From: UBA7328 sp965247965
Lineage (GTDB): Bacteria > Bacteroidota > Bacteroidia > Chitinophagales > Saprospiraceae
Length of the DNA: 64,000 nt
Direction: 5' to 3'
Assembly: GCA_965247965.1 (NCBI GenBank)
Contig: OZ252053.1
Location: 496,001-560,000 of the forward strand
The notes beneath the pieces are model-generated. The model had not been told where the DNA came from, did no database searches, and worked only from the letters and a program-made list of their open reading frames with translations. Within the stretch, counting starts at the first letter, position 1. Each line of letters begins with the position of its first letter. The translations under genes were made by a program, and so were the position numbers. Positions 43,814 through 53,800 of this stretch are shown here, piece by piece.

Positions 43814-44248
43814 ATGAACATACAACAATCAAGACCCGGTGAAATTTTGTTATTATTTTTTATATGCATAGTATTATTCTCATTTGGATGCAAAAAGACC
43901 GAATCAAATCCTTAACGATGCGGAATGGTTATTGGCCTCAAGCCGGAAAAAATGGCAGAATACAATAAACTCCATGCCGAAACCTGGCCCGAAATACTGG
44001 AGCTAATTAGAAACGTCAATATACGTAACTATTCCATTCACCTCGGGGAAGTTGAAAAAGGTAAGTTTTATCTTTTTGCCTATTTTGAATACCACGGCGA
44101 CAACTTTCAAGAGGACATGGATTTCATGGCCGCCGATTCAACTATGCAAAAATGGTGGGAGTTAACCGATCCATGCCAAATTCCCAGTCCAATGAGGAAG
44201 GAAGGCGAGTTCTGGATGAAAATGGAAGAAGTTTTTTATACGAATTGA
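43814..44248 (+). pseudogene. Mutarotase copy 2 with in-frame stop after the lipoprotein signal
   Basis: From an ATG at 43814 the frame encodes a lipoprotein signal (MNIQQSRPGEI...FSFGCKKTESNP) and then TAA at 43913-43915, exactly where copy 1 has the Glu of NPERFAMVIGL. The same frame continues from the ATG at 43925 (MVIGLKPEKMAEYNKL) through the complete ~107-residue mutarotase, almost identical to 36953-37387. Thus the signal is separated from the enzyme by one nonsense codon. If translation restarts at 43925 the product would be a normal-length cytoplasmic mutarotase; otherwise it is a pseudogene. The DNA of the mature part is highly similar to copy 1, so the duplication is recent. Confidence 0.85.
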
Positions 44249-44329
44249 GCGGTTGACTCCAGCCGATATGCTAACATTTAACTGAAAAGTACGATCTTTG
44301 TACTGTTAAAAACTAAAATATTTTCAATT

Positions 44330-45106
44330 ATGAGAAATGGTTACTTGACGATGGTTTTACATACTTTTTCAATTACCCTGCTTTTGTTCTGTAGTTATTG
44401 CCGGCCATCAGGACAAACAAATACTGATGAAGAAGGTTTTGTAAAGATCTTTGACGGAAAAACATTGGATGGATGGGAGGGAGATCCAACTTACTGGAGT
44501 GTTAGAGATGGTGTATTGTTTGGAGAAATCACTCCTGAAACAGTTGTTAAACGCAACACATTCATTATCTGGCAAGGAGATATGCCGCCTGATTTCGAGC
44601 TGAAACTAGAATACAGGGTTTCTGATCAGGGAAATAGTGGAATTAATTATCGAAGCGAATTGGTGGAAGGAGTCCCTTTTGCATTGAGAGGGTATCAGGC
44701 GGATTTGAACGGCGGTGGAAAAGTTTACGTTGGGAGCAACTATGAGGAACGCAGGCGAACGACTTTGGCCTCCCAGGGGGAAATAGTAGTAGTGCCCAGT
44801 GCTGAGAATAGCGATTCATTGGAACTTTATAAAGAAAAGAATAAGTGGACTGCCAGGGATGTAACAGGTTCATTAGGCAGTAGCGAATCCCTTAAATCTG
44901 AGATTAAAGATCGGGACTGGAATGAATACCACCTTATCATAAAAGGAAATAGACTGAAACACATAGTTAATGGGGTGTTAATGAGCGATGTAACTGACAA
45001 TGATCCGGTTAATAGGAGAATGGATGGATTGCTGGGTGTGCAGGTACATGTAGGCCCGCCCATGACGATTGAGTACCGTAATATTCGGATCAAGGAATTG
45101 CAATAA
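44330..45106 (+). CDS. DUF1080 (3-keto-disaccharide hydrolase-like) exported protein
   Basis: A 258-residue protein with a hydrophobic N-terminus and possible lipobox (CSYC). The DUF1080 domain, a concanavalin-like sandwich, is clear: GFVKIFDGKTLDGWEGDPTY, WSVRDGVLFGEI, FELKLEYRVSDQGNSGINYRS and the closing GLLGVQVHVGPPMTIEYRNIRIK. Members have been linked to cleavage of 3-keto-glycosides after a Gfo/Idh/MocA oxidoreductase oxidises the sugar; such an oxidoreductase lies at 49044-50195. It starts 81 bases after the mutarotase copy. Function in fucan breakdown is inference. Confidence 0.88.
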   Translation: MRNGYLTMVLHTFSITLLLFCSYCRPSGQTNTDEEGFVKIFDGKTLDGWEGDPTYWSVRDGVLFGEITPETVVKRNTFIIWQGDMPPDFELKLEYRVSDQGNSGINYRSELVEGVPFALRGYQADLNGGGKVYVGSNYEERRRTTLASQGEIVVVPSAENSDSLELYKEKNKWTARDVTGSLGSSESLKSEIKDRDWNEYHLIIKGNRLKHIVNGVLMSDVTDNDPVNRRMDGLLGVQVHVGPPMTIEYRNIRIKELQ

Positions 45107-45145
45107 GGCTCTGCATTTCAATGCTGATGACAACTATCGATCTAA

Positions 45146-47911
45146 ATGTGTAAAATAAATTACCTTACAATTTTAGTGATTGCATCGTCTTGTTTTGTGA
45201 TTTCATGTCAACAGATCGAAGTACGGAACCCGGAAGAGAAACCAGATGAAAACAGGTTTACAAAAGTCGTATTAACCGACGAAGTGGATCAGCCCATGGA
45301 ATTGGAGATATTAAAAGATGGCCGGGTATTGTGGGTGGAACGCGAGGGAAAGGTAAAAGTTTATAATCCTGAAAACGAATCAGTTGTAGTGCTTGCAGAT
45401 ATTCCTTCGAGTGTGGGGTATTACAGCAAAACCGGTGAGGAACTAAGCCCTGTAGGAGAAGATGGCATGCAGGGCATAGCCCTTGACCCCAATTTCGAAG
45501 AAAATCATTGGGTGTATTTATTCTATTCCCCTCGGGACGGAAGAGAATCGGGAAGTATACTCTCCCGTGTTGAGTGGCAGGGAGACTCTTTAAATATGGA
45601 TACGGAAATAGTCATGTTGGAAATACCAAATCAGCGACAAGCCTGCTGCCATCTGGGAGGGGGAATGGTATTTGATAAATATGGAAATCTATATCTCTCA
45701 ACCGGTGATAATACAACAAATACTGGTTGGACTCCGATTGATGAACGTCCGGGGAAAGCCAGGTTTGATTCGCAGAGATCCTCCGGTAACGCTAATGATT
45801 TGCGTGGGGCCATTCTTCGAATCCATCCTGAGCCGGATGGCGGTTATACCATTCCGGAAGGCAATCTTTTTGCTGTGGGAACCCCGAATACAAAGCCGGA
45901 AATATATACTATGGGAAACAGAAACCCGTGGCGCTTGAGCATCGACAGCCAAACAGGATGGTTGTACTGGGGCGAAGTGGGTCCCGGTGGTATCACCGAT
46001 CAGGAGGGACGGGGCCCAAAATGCTATGATGAGTTCAACCAGGCTCGCGAAGCAACTAATTTTGGTTGGCCCTATTTCATTGCCGATAACAAAGCCTACT
46101 GGGAATATGACTTTGAGTCTGAAACTTCAAGCGAACAATTTAATCCGGATCGGCCGATCAACAATTCACCTAACAATACCGGTATCATGGAATTACCCCC
46201 GGCCGAACCTGCCTTTATTTGGTACCCCCAGGAACCGTCAAAGGATTTTCCGGTCCCCGGCAGTGGAAGTACAAGCGCAGTCGGCGGCCCAATTTATCAT
46301 CGTGCTGATTTTGACAATCCCGCACGGCCCTACCCGGCGTATTATGAAGGAAAGTGGTTGATAACAGATTGGTCGCGCGGTTGGATTCTGGTCGTTACCA
46401 TGGATGAAAACGGAGATTATAATTCAATGGAGGAGCTGGCCGCTCATTTGACATTGCTCGGGCCTGTTGATATGGATTTTGGTCCGGACGGTGATATATA
46501 TGTACTGGAATATGGACACAATCCCTATCGCGATAGTCCGAAATCTGTGCTGTCAAGAATTGAATTTAACGGTGGCAACCGGAATCCGGTAGCAAGGTTG
46601 TCTGCTGATAAAACGGCTGGATCTGCACCTCTGATCGTCCAATTATCTTCTGCCGGCACAAAGGATTATGATGGTGACTTGCTTAGATTCGAATGGGACG
46701 TGGTTTTTGGAGGTAAAACCATTGAGAGCTCTAACGAAACTAATCTCACTGCTACCCTCTCCGAATTGGGAGTGTATGAAGCGACACTGACCGTAACCGA
46801 TCCGGATGGAAAAACCGATGGTGAGACAATTCAAATATTTGTGGGAAATGAGCCCCCGGCTGTTAGCATCGATCTCAAAGGGGCTAACCAAAGCTTTTAT
46901 TTCCCTGATAGTACCATCAATTACGCCGTGCAGGTATATGATAAGGAAGATGGCAGCCTTGCCGGCCAGAATATCTCTGGTGTGGAAGTACGAATAGAAT
47001 ATCTTTCAAGGGCCAATGAACTCAATGAGATTCTTCCGGAGCTACGAAATGCGAACGCAATACAATCATTAAACACCATTGTTGCAAATCAAGTAATGGA
47101 CCAAAGTGATTGTAAACTTTGTCATCAGGTGGATCAAAAAACCTTAGGCCCTACTTACATTGAGGTAGCGAAGAAATACAAAGGCGTCGATGGAGCCATT
47201 AATGAACTGGTAGAATCAATTATTTCGGGAAGCACTGGAAAATGGGGAGAAGGATATATGACTGCTCATGCCACGCTATCCACAGTTAGGGTCACGGAGA
47301 TTGTGAAATATATTTTAAGCCTGCCTGAACAAGAGAATTCCAGGCCGGTAAGGGGTAGCTATGCTTTTGAGTACCCGTATAGCCCCAATAGTCGGGATGG
47401 CTATGTTTTCAGGGCGTTCTATACAGATAAGGGGAACCATGGAATCTCTCCTTTATCTACCGTTAATGTTTTAACTCTGCGCAATCCGGTTGTTCAGGCT
47501 ATTGATGTTGATATACTAAAGGATGTCATCTTAGATCACACGATCATAAATCGCGATGCTATCATTCCTAAGGGTACAGGCTCGTATGCGGGCCTTAAAA
47601 ACATTGACCTGACAGGTATAAATCAGATTGAATTCAATATTTCGCCCTTGGCTGCTGAAGGTATCAGCTCTGGTGGGATTCTGGAAGTCAGAATTGATGC
47701 ACCGGATGGCCGGCTAATTGGCCAAACAGATGACATCAATGGTATCCAACATGATCGAGGGAATCGGACAAATATTGCTGCGGATATCATTGCAATAAAC
47801 GATGTTCGTGACATATACTTTGTATACAGACATACAGCGGAGGATAAGGAGGTTCAAATACGGATTTGGAATTTTACTTTCGGCAACGCCCGACCACCAG
47901 AGGCATTCTGA
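45146..47911 (+). CDS. Glucose/sorbosone dehydrogenase-like + PKD + cytochrome c + CBM-like lipoprotein
   Basis: A 921-residue lipoprotein (FVISC lipobox, Cys20). Residues ~40-475 form a PQQ-type glucose/sorbosone dehydrogenase beta-propeller (GMQGIALDPNF, HLGGGMVFDKYGNLYLSTGD, TMGNRNPWRLSID, DWSRGW, DMDFGPDGDIYVLEYG). A PKD domain follows (~478-570), then a single-haem cytochrome c domain with CKLCH (Cys656-His660), and a C-terminal CBM6-like sandwich (~770-921). The architecture suggests periplasmic or surface oxidation of a sugar bound by the CBM-like domain, with electrons passing to the attached haem. It could supply the missing sugar-oxidation step, but its substrate is unknown. The isomerase gene follows by 57 bases. 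Confidence 0.88.
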   Translation: MCKINYLTILVIASSCFVISCQQIEVRNPEEKPDENRFTKVVLTDEVDQPMELEILKDGRVLWVEREGKVKVYNPENESVVVLADIPSSVGYYSKTGEELSPVGEDGMQGIALDPNFEENHWVYLFYSPRDGRESGSILSRVEWQGDSLNMDTEIVMLEIPNQRQACCHLGGGMVFDKYGNLYLSTGDNTTNTGWTPIDERPGKARFDSQRSSGNANDLRGAILRIHPEPDGGYTIPEGNLFAVGTPNTKPEIYTMGNRNPWRLSIDSQTGWLYWGEVGPGGITDQEGRGPKCYDEFNQAREATNFGWPYFIADNKAYWEYDFESETSSEQFNPDRPINNSPNNTGIMELPPAEPAFIWYPQEPSKDFPVPGSGSTSAVGGPIYHRADFDNPARPYPAYYEGKWLITDWSRGWILVVTMDENGDYNSMEELAAHLTLLGPVDMDFGPDGDIYVLEYGHNPYRDSPKSVLSRIEFNGGNRNPVARLSADKTAGSAPLIVQLSSAGTKDYDGDLLRFEWDVVFGGKTIESSNETNLTATLSELGVYEATLTVTDPDGKTDGETIQIFVGNEPPAVSIDLKGANQSFYFPDSTINYAVQVYDKEDGSLAGQNISGVEVRIEYLSRANELNEILPELRNANAIQSLNTIVANQVMDQSDCKLCHQVDQKTLGPTYIEVAKKYKGVDGAINELVESIISGSTGKWGEGYMTAHATLSTVRVTEIVKYILSLPEQENSRPVRGSYAFEYPYSPNSRDGYVFRAFYTDKGNHGISPLSTVNVLTLRNPVVQAIDVDILKDVILDHTIINRDAIIPKGTGSYAGLKNIDLTGINQIEFNISPLAAEGISSGGILEVRIDAPDGRLIGQTDDINGIQHDRGNRTNIAADIIAINDVRDIYFVYRHTAEDKEVQIRIWNFTFGNARPPEAF

Positions 47912-47968
47912 AATCAACCCTAACACAATACTTGGTGAAATAGTAAAAAACGAAAAACAATAATAACT

Positions 47969-49033
47969 ATGAAGGAAAACAACTATCCTAAACTTCACAA
48001 CGCCTCGTGGCCTGGTGTTGTGGGGAAAGGGCCAGACTCAGAGCCACCGATCTCAATTGATACCATGATAGACCTGACGGCAAATGCGGAAGTTGATGGG
48101 GTTAAATTTGATGGATTTGATCTTTTTCTGTCTGATCCACATATGGATATCGATTCTTCTGACGATGGGATCAAAAAAATGGCAGATAAAGCCATGGCGA
48201 AAAACCTTGAAATTGGCAGCCTCGTTGCCCCGGTTTGGACCCCAACAGGAGGTGGGTCAGCAATGGGAACCAAGGAGGAGCGCGCTCAATTTGTTACCCA
48301 GGTACGCAAGTCTTGCAACATCGCTAAGGAATTGCGTAAACTAGGAGTGCGCCCCAATGGGGTCGTCCGAATTGACTCATCTGTTGATCCTGCCAGTTGG
48401 GCAGTCGATCCGGTTGGAAATACAAAATTGATTGCCGGGACTTTCCGGGAAGCTTGTGATGTAGCCGCCGACTATGGTGAGTCTTTGGCCGCTGAAGGTG
48501 AAATATGCTGGGGAGGTATGCAGGGTTGGAAAACCATGATACGAACCCTGGAAGAGGTAGACCGCCCGAATATCGGATTCCAGGCAGATATGGCTCATAC
48601 TCTGCTCTACCTGCTTGGTTATAACAAACCCGATGAACGAATCCTCCCCGAGGATTTTGACTGGAATGACCGTGAAACCCTGACTGAAGGACTTAGAAAG
48701 CTCACCGCCGCACTTCGTCCCTGGACGATCGACTTGCACGTAGCTCAGAATGATGGCACGGTTCATGGCTCAGGCTCCCATGATAAAACGGGTCGCCACT
48801 GTCAGGCAACGGATCCCAACGGCAAACTTGACATCGCCACTGATGCCGGACACTGGCTCAGAAAGGAGGATGGCAGCCTCACCAAAGCCTTCAGACACAT
48901 TTGCTGGGACGGCTGCATGTTTCCCAATGAAGTGATGATGAAGCCGCAAACCTGGAATGATATTCTGTCGGCTATGATTGAAGTTCGGAAGAACCACGGC
49001 TGGCACGAGTCTAATTCATCTTCAAACCAGTAA
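47969..49033 (+). CDS. Sugar isomerase/epimerase-type TIM-barrel protein
   Basis: A 354-residue protein of the xylose isomerase-like TIM-barrel superfamily. Candidate metal-binding residues appear in order: Glu in LAAEGEICWGG, Asp in GFQADMAHT, His in TIDLHVAQNDG, and Asp/His in HDKTGRHC. It has no signal peptide, hence is cytoplasmic. It is followed after 10 bases by a Gfo/Idh/MocA oxidoreductase, a very common pairing in Bacteroidota sugar loci, including 3-keto-sugar pathways. Its substrate is unassigned; acting on a keto-sugar derived from the DUF1080/Gfo reaction is possible. Confidence 0.82.
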   Translation: MKENNYPKLHNASWPGVVGKGPDSEPPISIDTMIDLTANAEVDGVKFDGFDLFLSDPHMDIDSSDDGIKKMADKAMAKNLEIGSLVAPVWTPTGGGSAMGTKEERAQFVTQVRKSCNIAKELRKLGVRPNGVVRIDSSVDPASWAVDPVGNTKLIAGTFREACDVAADYGESLAAEGEICWGGMQGWKTMIRTLEEVDRPNIGFQADMAHTLLYLLGYNKPDERILPEDFDWNDRETLTEGLRKLTAALRPWTIDLHVAQNDGTVHGSGSHDKTGRHCQATDPNGKLDIATDAGHWLRKEDGSLTKAFRHICWDGCMFPNEVMMKPQTWNDILSAMIEVRKNHGWHESNSSSNQ

Positions 49034-49043
49034 TTGAATCTCC

Positions 49044-50195
49044 ATGGTCAAGAAAGAACTAAGAATCGGTCTTATCGGTACCGGCTTTATGGCGCGCGCT
49101 CATTCTAATGCCTACAAACGGGTGGGAGATTTTTTCCCAGAACTGGAGTACCGACCTGTTCTGAAAGCAGTCTGTTCACGTACTCCAGATAGAGTCCACT
49201 CGTTTGCGGAGCAATGGGGATATGAATCCACTGAAACCGATTGGAAGGCACTCGTGAACAGGGAAGATATCGACGCCATTGACATTTGCTCCCCCAATGA
49301 CACCCATGCAGAGATTGCATTGGCTGCTGCGGCTGCAGGAAAGATGATCCTTTGCGAAAAGCCCCTGGCCCGAACAGTTGCCGAAGCTCAGCGTATGGTG
49401 GATGCCGTGGAGAAGGCCGGAGTGAAGAATACCGTTTGGTACAATTATCGACGGGTGCCTGCGGTTACCCTCGCCAAACAAGTCATCGATTCGGGAAAAC
49501 TGGGAAGGATCTTCCATTTCCGGGCCAACTTTCTGCAGGACTGGACCATCAATCCCGAACTACCCCAGGGAGGAGAGGGGTTGTGGCGGCTGGATATTAA
49601 CGCTGCCGGATCCGGGGTCACCGGCGATCTTCTAGCTCATTGCATCGATACTGCCATGTGGTTAAACGGAGGGATCAAGGATGTCTCCGCCGTCACTGAG
49701 ACATTCATTAAAGAAAGAGTTCATCAGGACACAGGTCAGGTTCAGCCAGTGGGGATAGATGATGCCTGCATTTTCCACTGCCATTTTGAAAATGGATCTT
49801 TAGGACTGTTTGAGGCCACCAGGTACGCCCGCGGTCAAAAGGCCCTGTTCACCTTCGAAATCAATGGGGAACATGCCTCCATCAGCTGGGATCTGCACGA
49901 CCAGAACCGACTCGGATACTTTGACCACAGTGACGAATCGATCGTGCGGGGCTGGAGGTCTATCCATGTCTCGGATGCCGATCAACCCTATATTGACCGA
50001 TGGTGGATTCCGGGGGTGTGCATCGGCTACGAGCACACTTTTGTGCACCATGTGGCCGACTTCCTGAAAAGCCTGGAAACCGGGGAACCATGCTCGCCTA
50101 CTTTCCAGGAAGCCCAGGAAACACAGAAGGTTTGCGAAGCTGTTCTCGATTCGGCGAATTCACGAAGTTGGAAGGATACGGGGGTTGAGTGGTGA
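49044..50195 (+). CDS. Gfo/Idh/MocA family oxidoreductase
   Basis: A 383-residue NAD(P)-dependent sugar oxidoreductase. The Rossmann motif is GLIGTGFMARAHSNAY at residues ~9-24, the conserved CEKPLARTVAEAQ is at ~105, and a C-terminal substrate domain contains a DLLAHCIDTAMWL helix with a catalytic-type His. These enzymes oxidise or reduce sugar hydroxyls, including at C3. It has no signal peptide. It starts 10 bases after the isomerase gene and ends 29 bases before the convergent DUF1501 pseudogene, so it closes the plus-strand operon. With no recognised fucose dehydrogenase in the window, it is one of the candidates for oxidising L-fucose, though this is speculative. Confidence 0.9.
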   Translation: MVKKELRIGLIGTGFMARAHSNAYKRVGDFFPELEYRPVLKAVCSRTPDRVHSFAEQWGYESTETDWKALVNREDIDAIDICSPNDTHAEIALAAAAAGKMILCEKPLARTVAEAQRMVDAVEKAGVKNTVWYNYRRVPAVTLAKQVIDSGKLGRIFHFRANFLQDWTINPELPQGGEGLWRLDINAAGSGVTGDLLAHCIDTAMWLNGGIKDVSAVTETFIKERVHQDTGQVQPVGIDDACIFHCHFENGSLGLFEATRYARGQKALFTFEINGEHASISWDLHDQNRLGYFDHSDESIVRGWRSIHVSDADQPYIDRWWIPGVCIGYEHTFVHHVADFLKSLETGEPCSPTFQEAQETQKVCEAVLDSANSRSWKDTGVEW

Positions 50196-50223
50196 ATTCC
50201 TGCCAGAGTGTAGTCGGTTTGAT

Positions 50224-50680
50224 TTAAGCCACCACATCATTCACCACATGTCCATGTACATCCGTCAACCTGTAGCGCCTTCCCTGGAATTTGAAGGTGA
50301 GCCGTTCATGATCGATCCCCAGTGGTAAAGGTTCACGAATTTCACCCCTTTTTCAACTAATCTTCTGGCCAATAAACAATTTGCGGCATAAGTACTTGGA
50401 ACTTTTGAATCAGGTCCATAAAGATCATAGATATATTCTGGTTCATCTGATGTGTCGGTAACTGAGACGGGGCCCCGCTTTGGAACAAATAGATGACCTG
50501 TTTGGCTTGGGCCGGGAAATGAGTCGATTCTAAGACCCCGGTCTTGGCATCCGCAGAGCCGGCAAATATGTCGGTGGGACTGAGGAGGGAGGCTAAACTT
50601 AGTGCCCCCAATCCGTAAGCCGACTTGTTCAGGAAGTCTCGTCTACTGTGGATTTGTTGGTAATGATTGCAACCGCCCAT
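50224..50680 (-). pseudogene. DUF1501 gene with two internal deletions
   Basis: The gene starts at 50680 with MGGCNHYQQIHSRRDFL and is normal to YLFQSGAPSQ. It then jumps, out of frame, to the region equivalent to TDTSDEPDYIYDLYGPDS about 230 residues later, and again near LYH to GIDHERLTFKFQGRRYRLTD, ending at the normal C-terminus (stop 50224). Only ~150 of 483 codons remain. The open frame stops at 50357 after an aberrant tail. The catalytic-like middle of the protein is missing, so it is surely non-functional. It is the downstream partner of the PSD1 gene at 50837-54331. Confidence 0.88.
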
Positions 50681-50683
50681 AGT

Positions 50684-50836
50684 GTTTTATGTTTTATGTT
50701 TTCCGTGTACCGTCTCCCGTTTGCCATTCCCATCCGCTTTCGCGCCTGCCTGCCGTAGCCTCAGCGCAGGCAGGGTTCCCTCACTTCGAGCGCTGCCGCA
50801 CTCGATCCGCCCATTGGCGGAATCGTTCGGTCATGT
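50684..50836. repeat. PSD1-DUF1501 linker, short version with hairpin insert
   Basis: Only a few degenerate heptamer units (GTTTTAT, GTTTTCC, GTACC-type) occur at 50684-50725. The conserved GC-rich block (about 50730-50836) is interrupted by an insert that forms an 8-bp stem, CCTGCCTG with CAGGCAGG (50746-50775). The other linkers lack this insert. The block ends with the TCCGCC..GGCGGA hairpin shared by all copies. Confidence 0.75.
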
Positions 50837-53800
50837 CTACCGTTTCATATAGGCCTCATCATAATTAAACAGCGTACTAGCAACCATCGCTAGGGCTGCA
50901 GTCCGTATTTTGTCCAAGTTTTTATCCATAGGATATTCTCCAACATTGAGCAGTTGCTGCGCGCTTGCCGGATTCTCCTTGAATTTTTCGATTCCGCTGT
51001 GGTATTGTTCCATAAGTAGAGCCAACTCCGTGGAAGTTGGCTTCCTTCCGGTGACTAACCTGAAGGCGTGGCTGGTTTGATCTTCAGGCTCATCTCCTCC
51101 CTCTCTCTGCATTCTCTCGGCCAAGACTTTGGCTGTTTCCACAAACTGCGGATCGTTGAGCAATACCAGGGCCTGAAGGGGCGTGTTGGTGTTTTCTCTT
51201 TTGACAATGCATACCGACCGGTTTGGCGCATCGAATGCAATCATGGCAGGATGCGGCGTAGTACGGCGTATAAATGTGTACATACTCCGGCGATAGAGAC
51301 CGTCTCCCGAACTATGTTTATAGGCCAAATCCGGACCGGTTTTTTCAACCCATAGTCCCTCTGGTTGATAGGGCTTCACGCTTGCACCGCCTACTCTTTG
51401 GGTCAGGAGGCCGCTTGCCGCCAAAGCATTATCCCGGATCATTTCAAACGGCAAACGATAGCTGGGCCCCCGGGCTAAATAGCGATTCTTAGTATCCTTT
51501 TCCCTGTGCTCCGGAGTAGAAACAGATGATCGACGATAGGTGGCAGAACTGACCATGGTCTTCAGCAATTCCCTGACATCCCAGCCAGATTCAATGAAAT
51601 GCAAGGCCAGCCAGTCCAATAACCCTGGATGGGTCGGAAGAGCTCCCTGGGTACCAAAGTCGTGCGGCGTCTCCACGATACCCCGGCCAAAGATCATCTG
51701 CCAATAACGATTCACCGCTACTCTGGAGGTAAGTGGGTTCTTTGGATCCACCAGCCACCGGGCCAGTCCCACGCGGTTTCTGGGCAGATCTTCTCCAAAA
51801 ACCAGCACTTTTCGGGGAGTACCCGGCCCAACTTCCTCGGTCGGTTCATTATACTGGCCCCGATTGAGAACGTAGGTTTTTCTGGGTTCGGGCGCTTCCT
51901 CCATAACCATGATTTCCCCCACATCCTCCATAATTTCCAGTTTTCTGGCTACCAAACTTTGCAATTCTTTGGTCAGGCTTTGGTATTCCCAATGGTTTCG
52001 ATTCAAATAATGGTCCAGGTAGTCGTTCTCATCCCATTTACCGGTGTCCCAAAATGTTTCCGGACTATCCGGGTCGTGTTTGACGGAAGTTAGGATTGGT
52101 CCCTCTTGGAACACTGCTGTTACCTCAAGAGGCGTGAGGTATCTATTAAATATCTTCAGATGATCAATATTTCCGGTGAACACGCTATTTTCCCCACTCC
52201 AATAACGACCGCTTCTGCCTACTATGACTGGTCTTTTTCTCCAAGTTCCAAATGGCCTCCACTCATGAACAATAGACCGGTACAAATTGTCATAATTGGT
52301 TGTGGCCTTGGACTTTTTGCCGTTGATGTACAATTGAAGTCCGCGGGCCATGCCCGAGCCATCATAGGTGAACAAGACGTGATGCCATTGGGCTTTGGGA
52401 ATGGAGGCCTCCGCAGTAACCTGCATGTAATTGTGAGGCCAATAACTGGTCATCTGTACGGAAGGCCGATTCAGACTATCTAAGAGCAGGTCCCATCCTC
52501 TCCAAAAAGTCGCAACGTCCCCGGAAGTGCCCAGAATGGTCTGCAGCTCTCCTTCTTTATCGGTAAGGATCCAACCACCAGCCGCAAAGGCCTGGTTTAC
52601 CTCGAAATCACCCGCCTCCTTAAGAAAAACCAGATCGAACTCGTTTTTCAGTCGCAACGCATTACCAAATCTTCCTGGCACAACCCGGGGTTCTCCACAT
52701 GCAACCGAATTAGGGTTCTCATCCACTATTTTATTCATTGGGTTGTTAGCGAGGAGTCTCCGTGCCCACAATTTCACAATCCAATTAGCATTGGCATGGG
52801 CAGTGAATTCTAGCCTTTCCGGCCGAACGGATTCAAATGGATAGAAGGCATCGGCTCTAGGTGGGTCAACGGCCAGGTTTTGAATAGATTCGATAAAGTC
52901 TTTGGTCTCGGCCACCTGGGATCTGGTGAGTTCAAGTTGCTCAATTGTTTCATCAACCTGGATTGCCAATCTGACCAGCTCTTTCTCGCCATCGGGGTCT
53001 GGTAACAACAGAACCGGGCCTGAGGAGCCACCCCCTTCTGACACCATGCCAATTTCCCTTATATTATTAAAGAAGGCCGTCATCTGGTAGTACTCTTTCT
53101 GAGAGATCGGATCGAATTTATGATCATGGCAGGTTGCACATTCCAAAGTCAGACCCAGAAAAGCCGTTGCCGTGGTGTTGGTCCGATCCTGAACGTATTT
53201 CTGTCTGAATTCCTCATTTATGGCCCCTCCCTCGGCAGTAACAGGATGGTTGCGATGAAAGGCCGTAGCCAATTTCTGATCTCTGGTAGACTCAGGTAAC
53301 AAATCACCCGCAATCTGCCAGGTAATGAAATCATCGTAGGGCATGTTCTCCCTGAATGCCCTTATCACCCAGTCTCTCCAAGGCCAATGATATCGCTCCC
53401 GATCCTGGTGCATTCCCTGTGAATCGCCATATCTGGCCACATCCATCCATTCCATGGCCAATCGTTCGGCATGAGCTTCGGACGCCAAAAGACGGTCTAC
53501 TAGTTTTTCATAGGCCTGAGGATCGTCATTTCCCAAAAAGTCTTCAATCTCCCCGAGTGTTGGAGGAAGCCCGGTCAAATCAAGGGTCACCCTTCGAATC
53601 AATCGCTCCTTGCCTGCTTCCGGTGATGGGCTGAGGCTATTTTCTTGTAGTTTGGATAGGACAAAATTGTCGATTGGATTAGCGATCCTCCCTTCATCAA
53701 CTTCGGGAACTGGAGGTTTTTGGGGAGGAATAAAAGCCCAGTGTTCCTTCCACTCAGCACCTTGTTCGATCCATTTTGTAATTAAGGCCTTTTCCCTGGT

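Noticed and set aside
44320..44330. AGTAC-GATCTTT-GTACT hairpin (about 44289-44305) as a terminator or operator before the DUF1080 gene
   Set aside because: The stem is only 5 bp, without a T-tract, and not convincing by itself.
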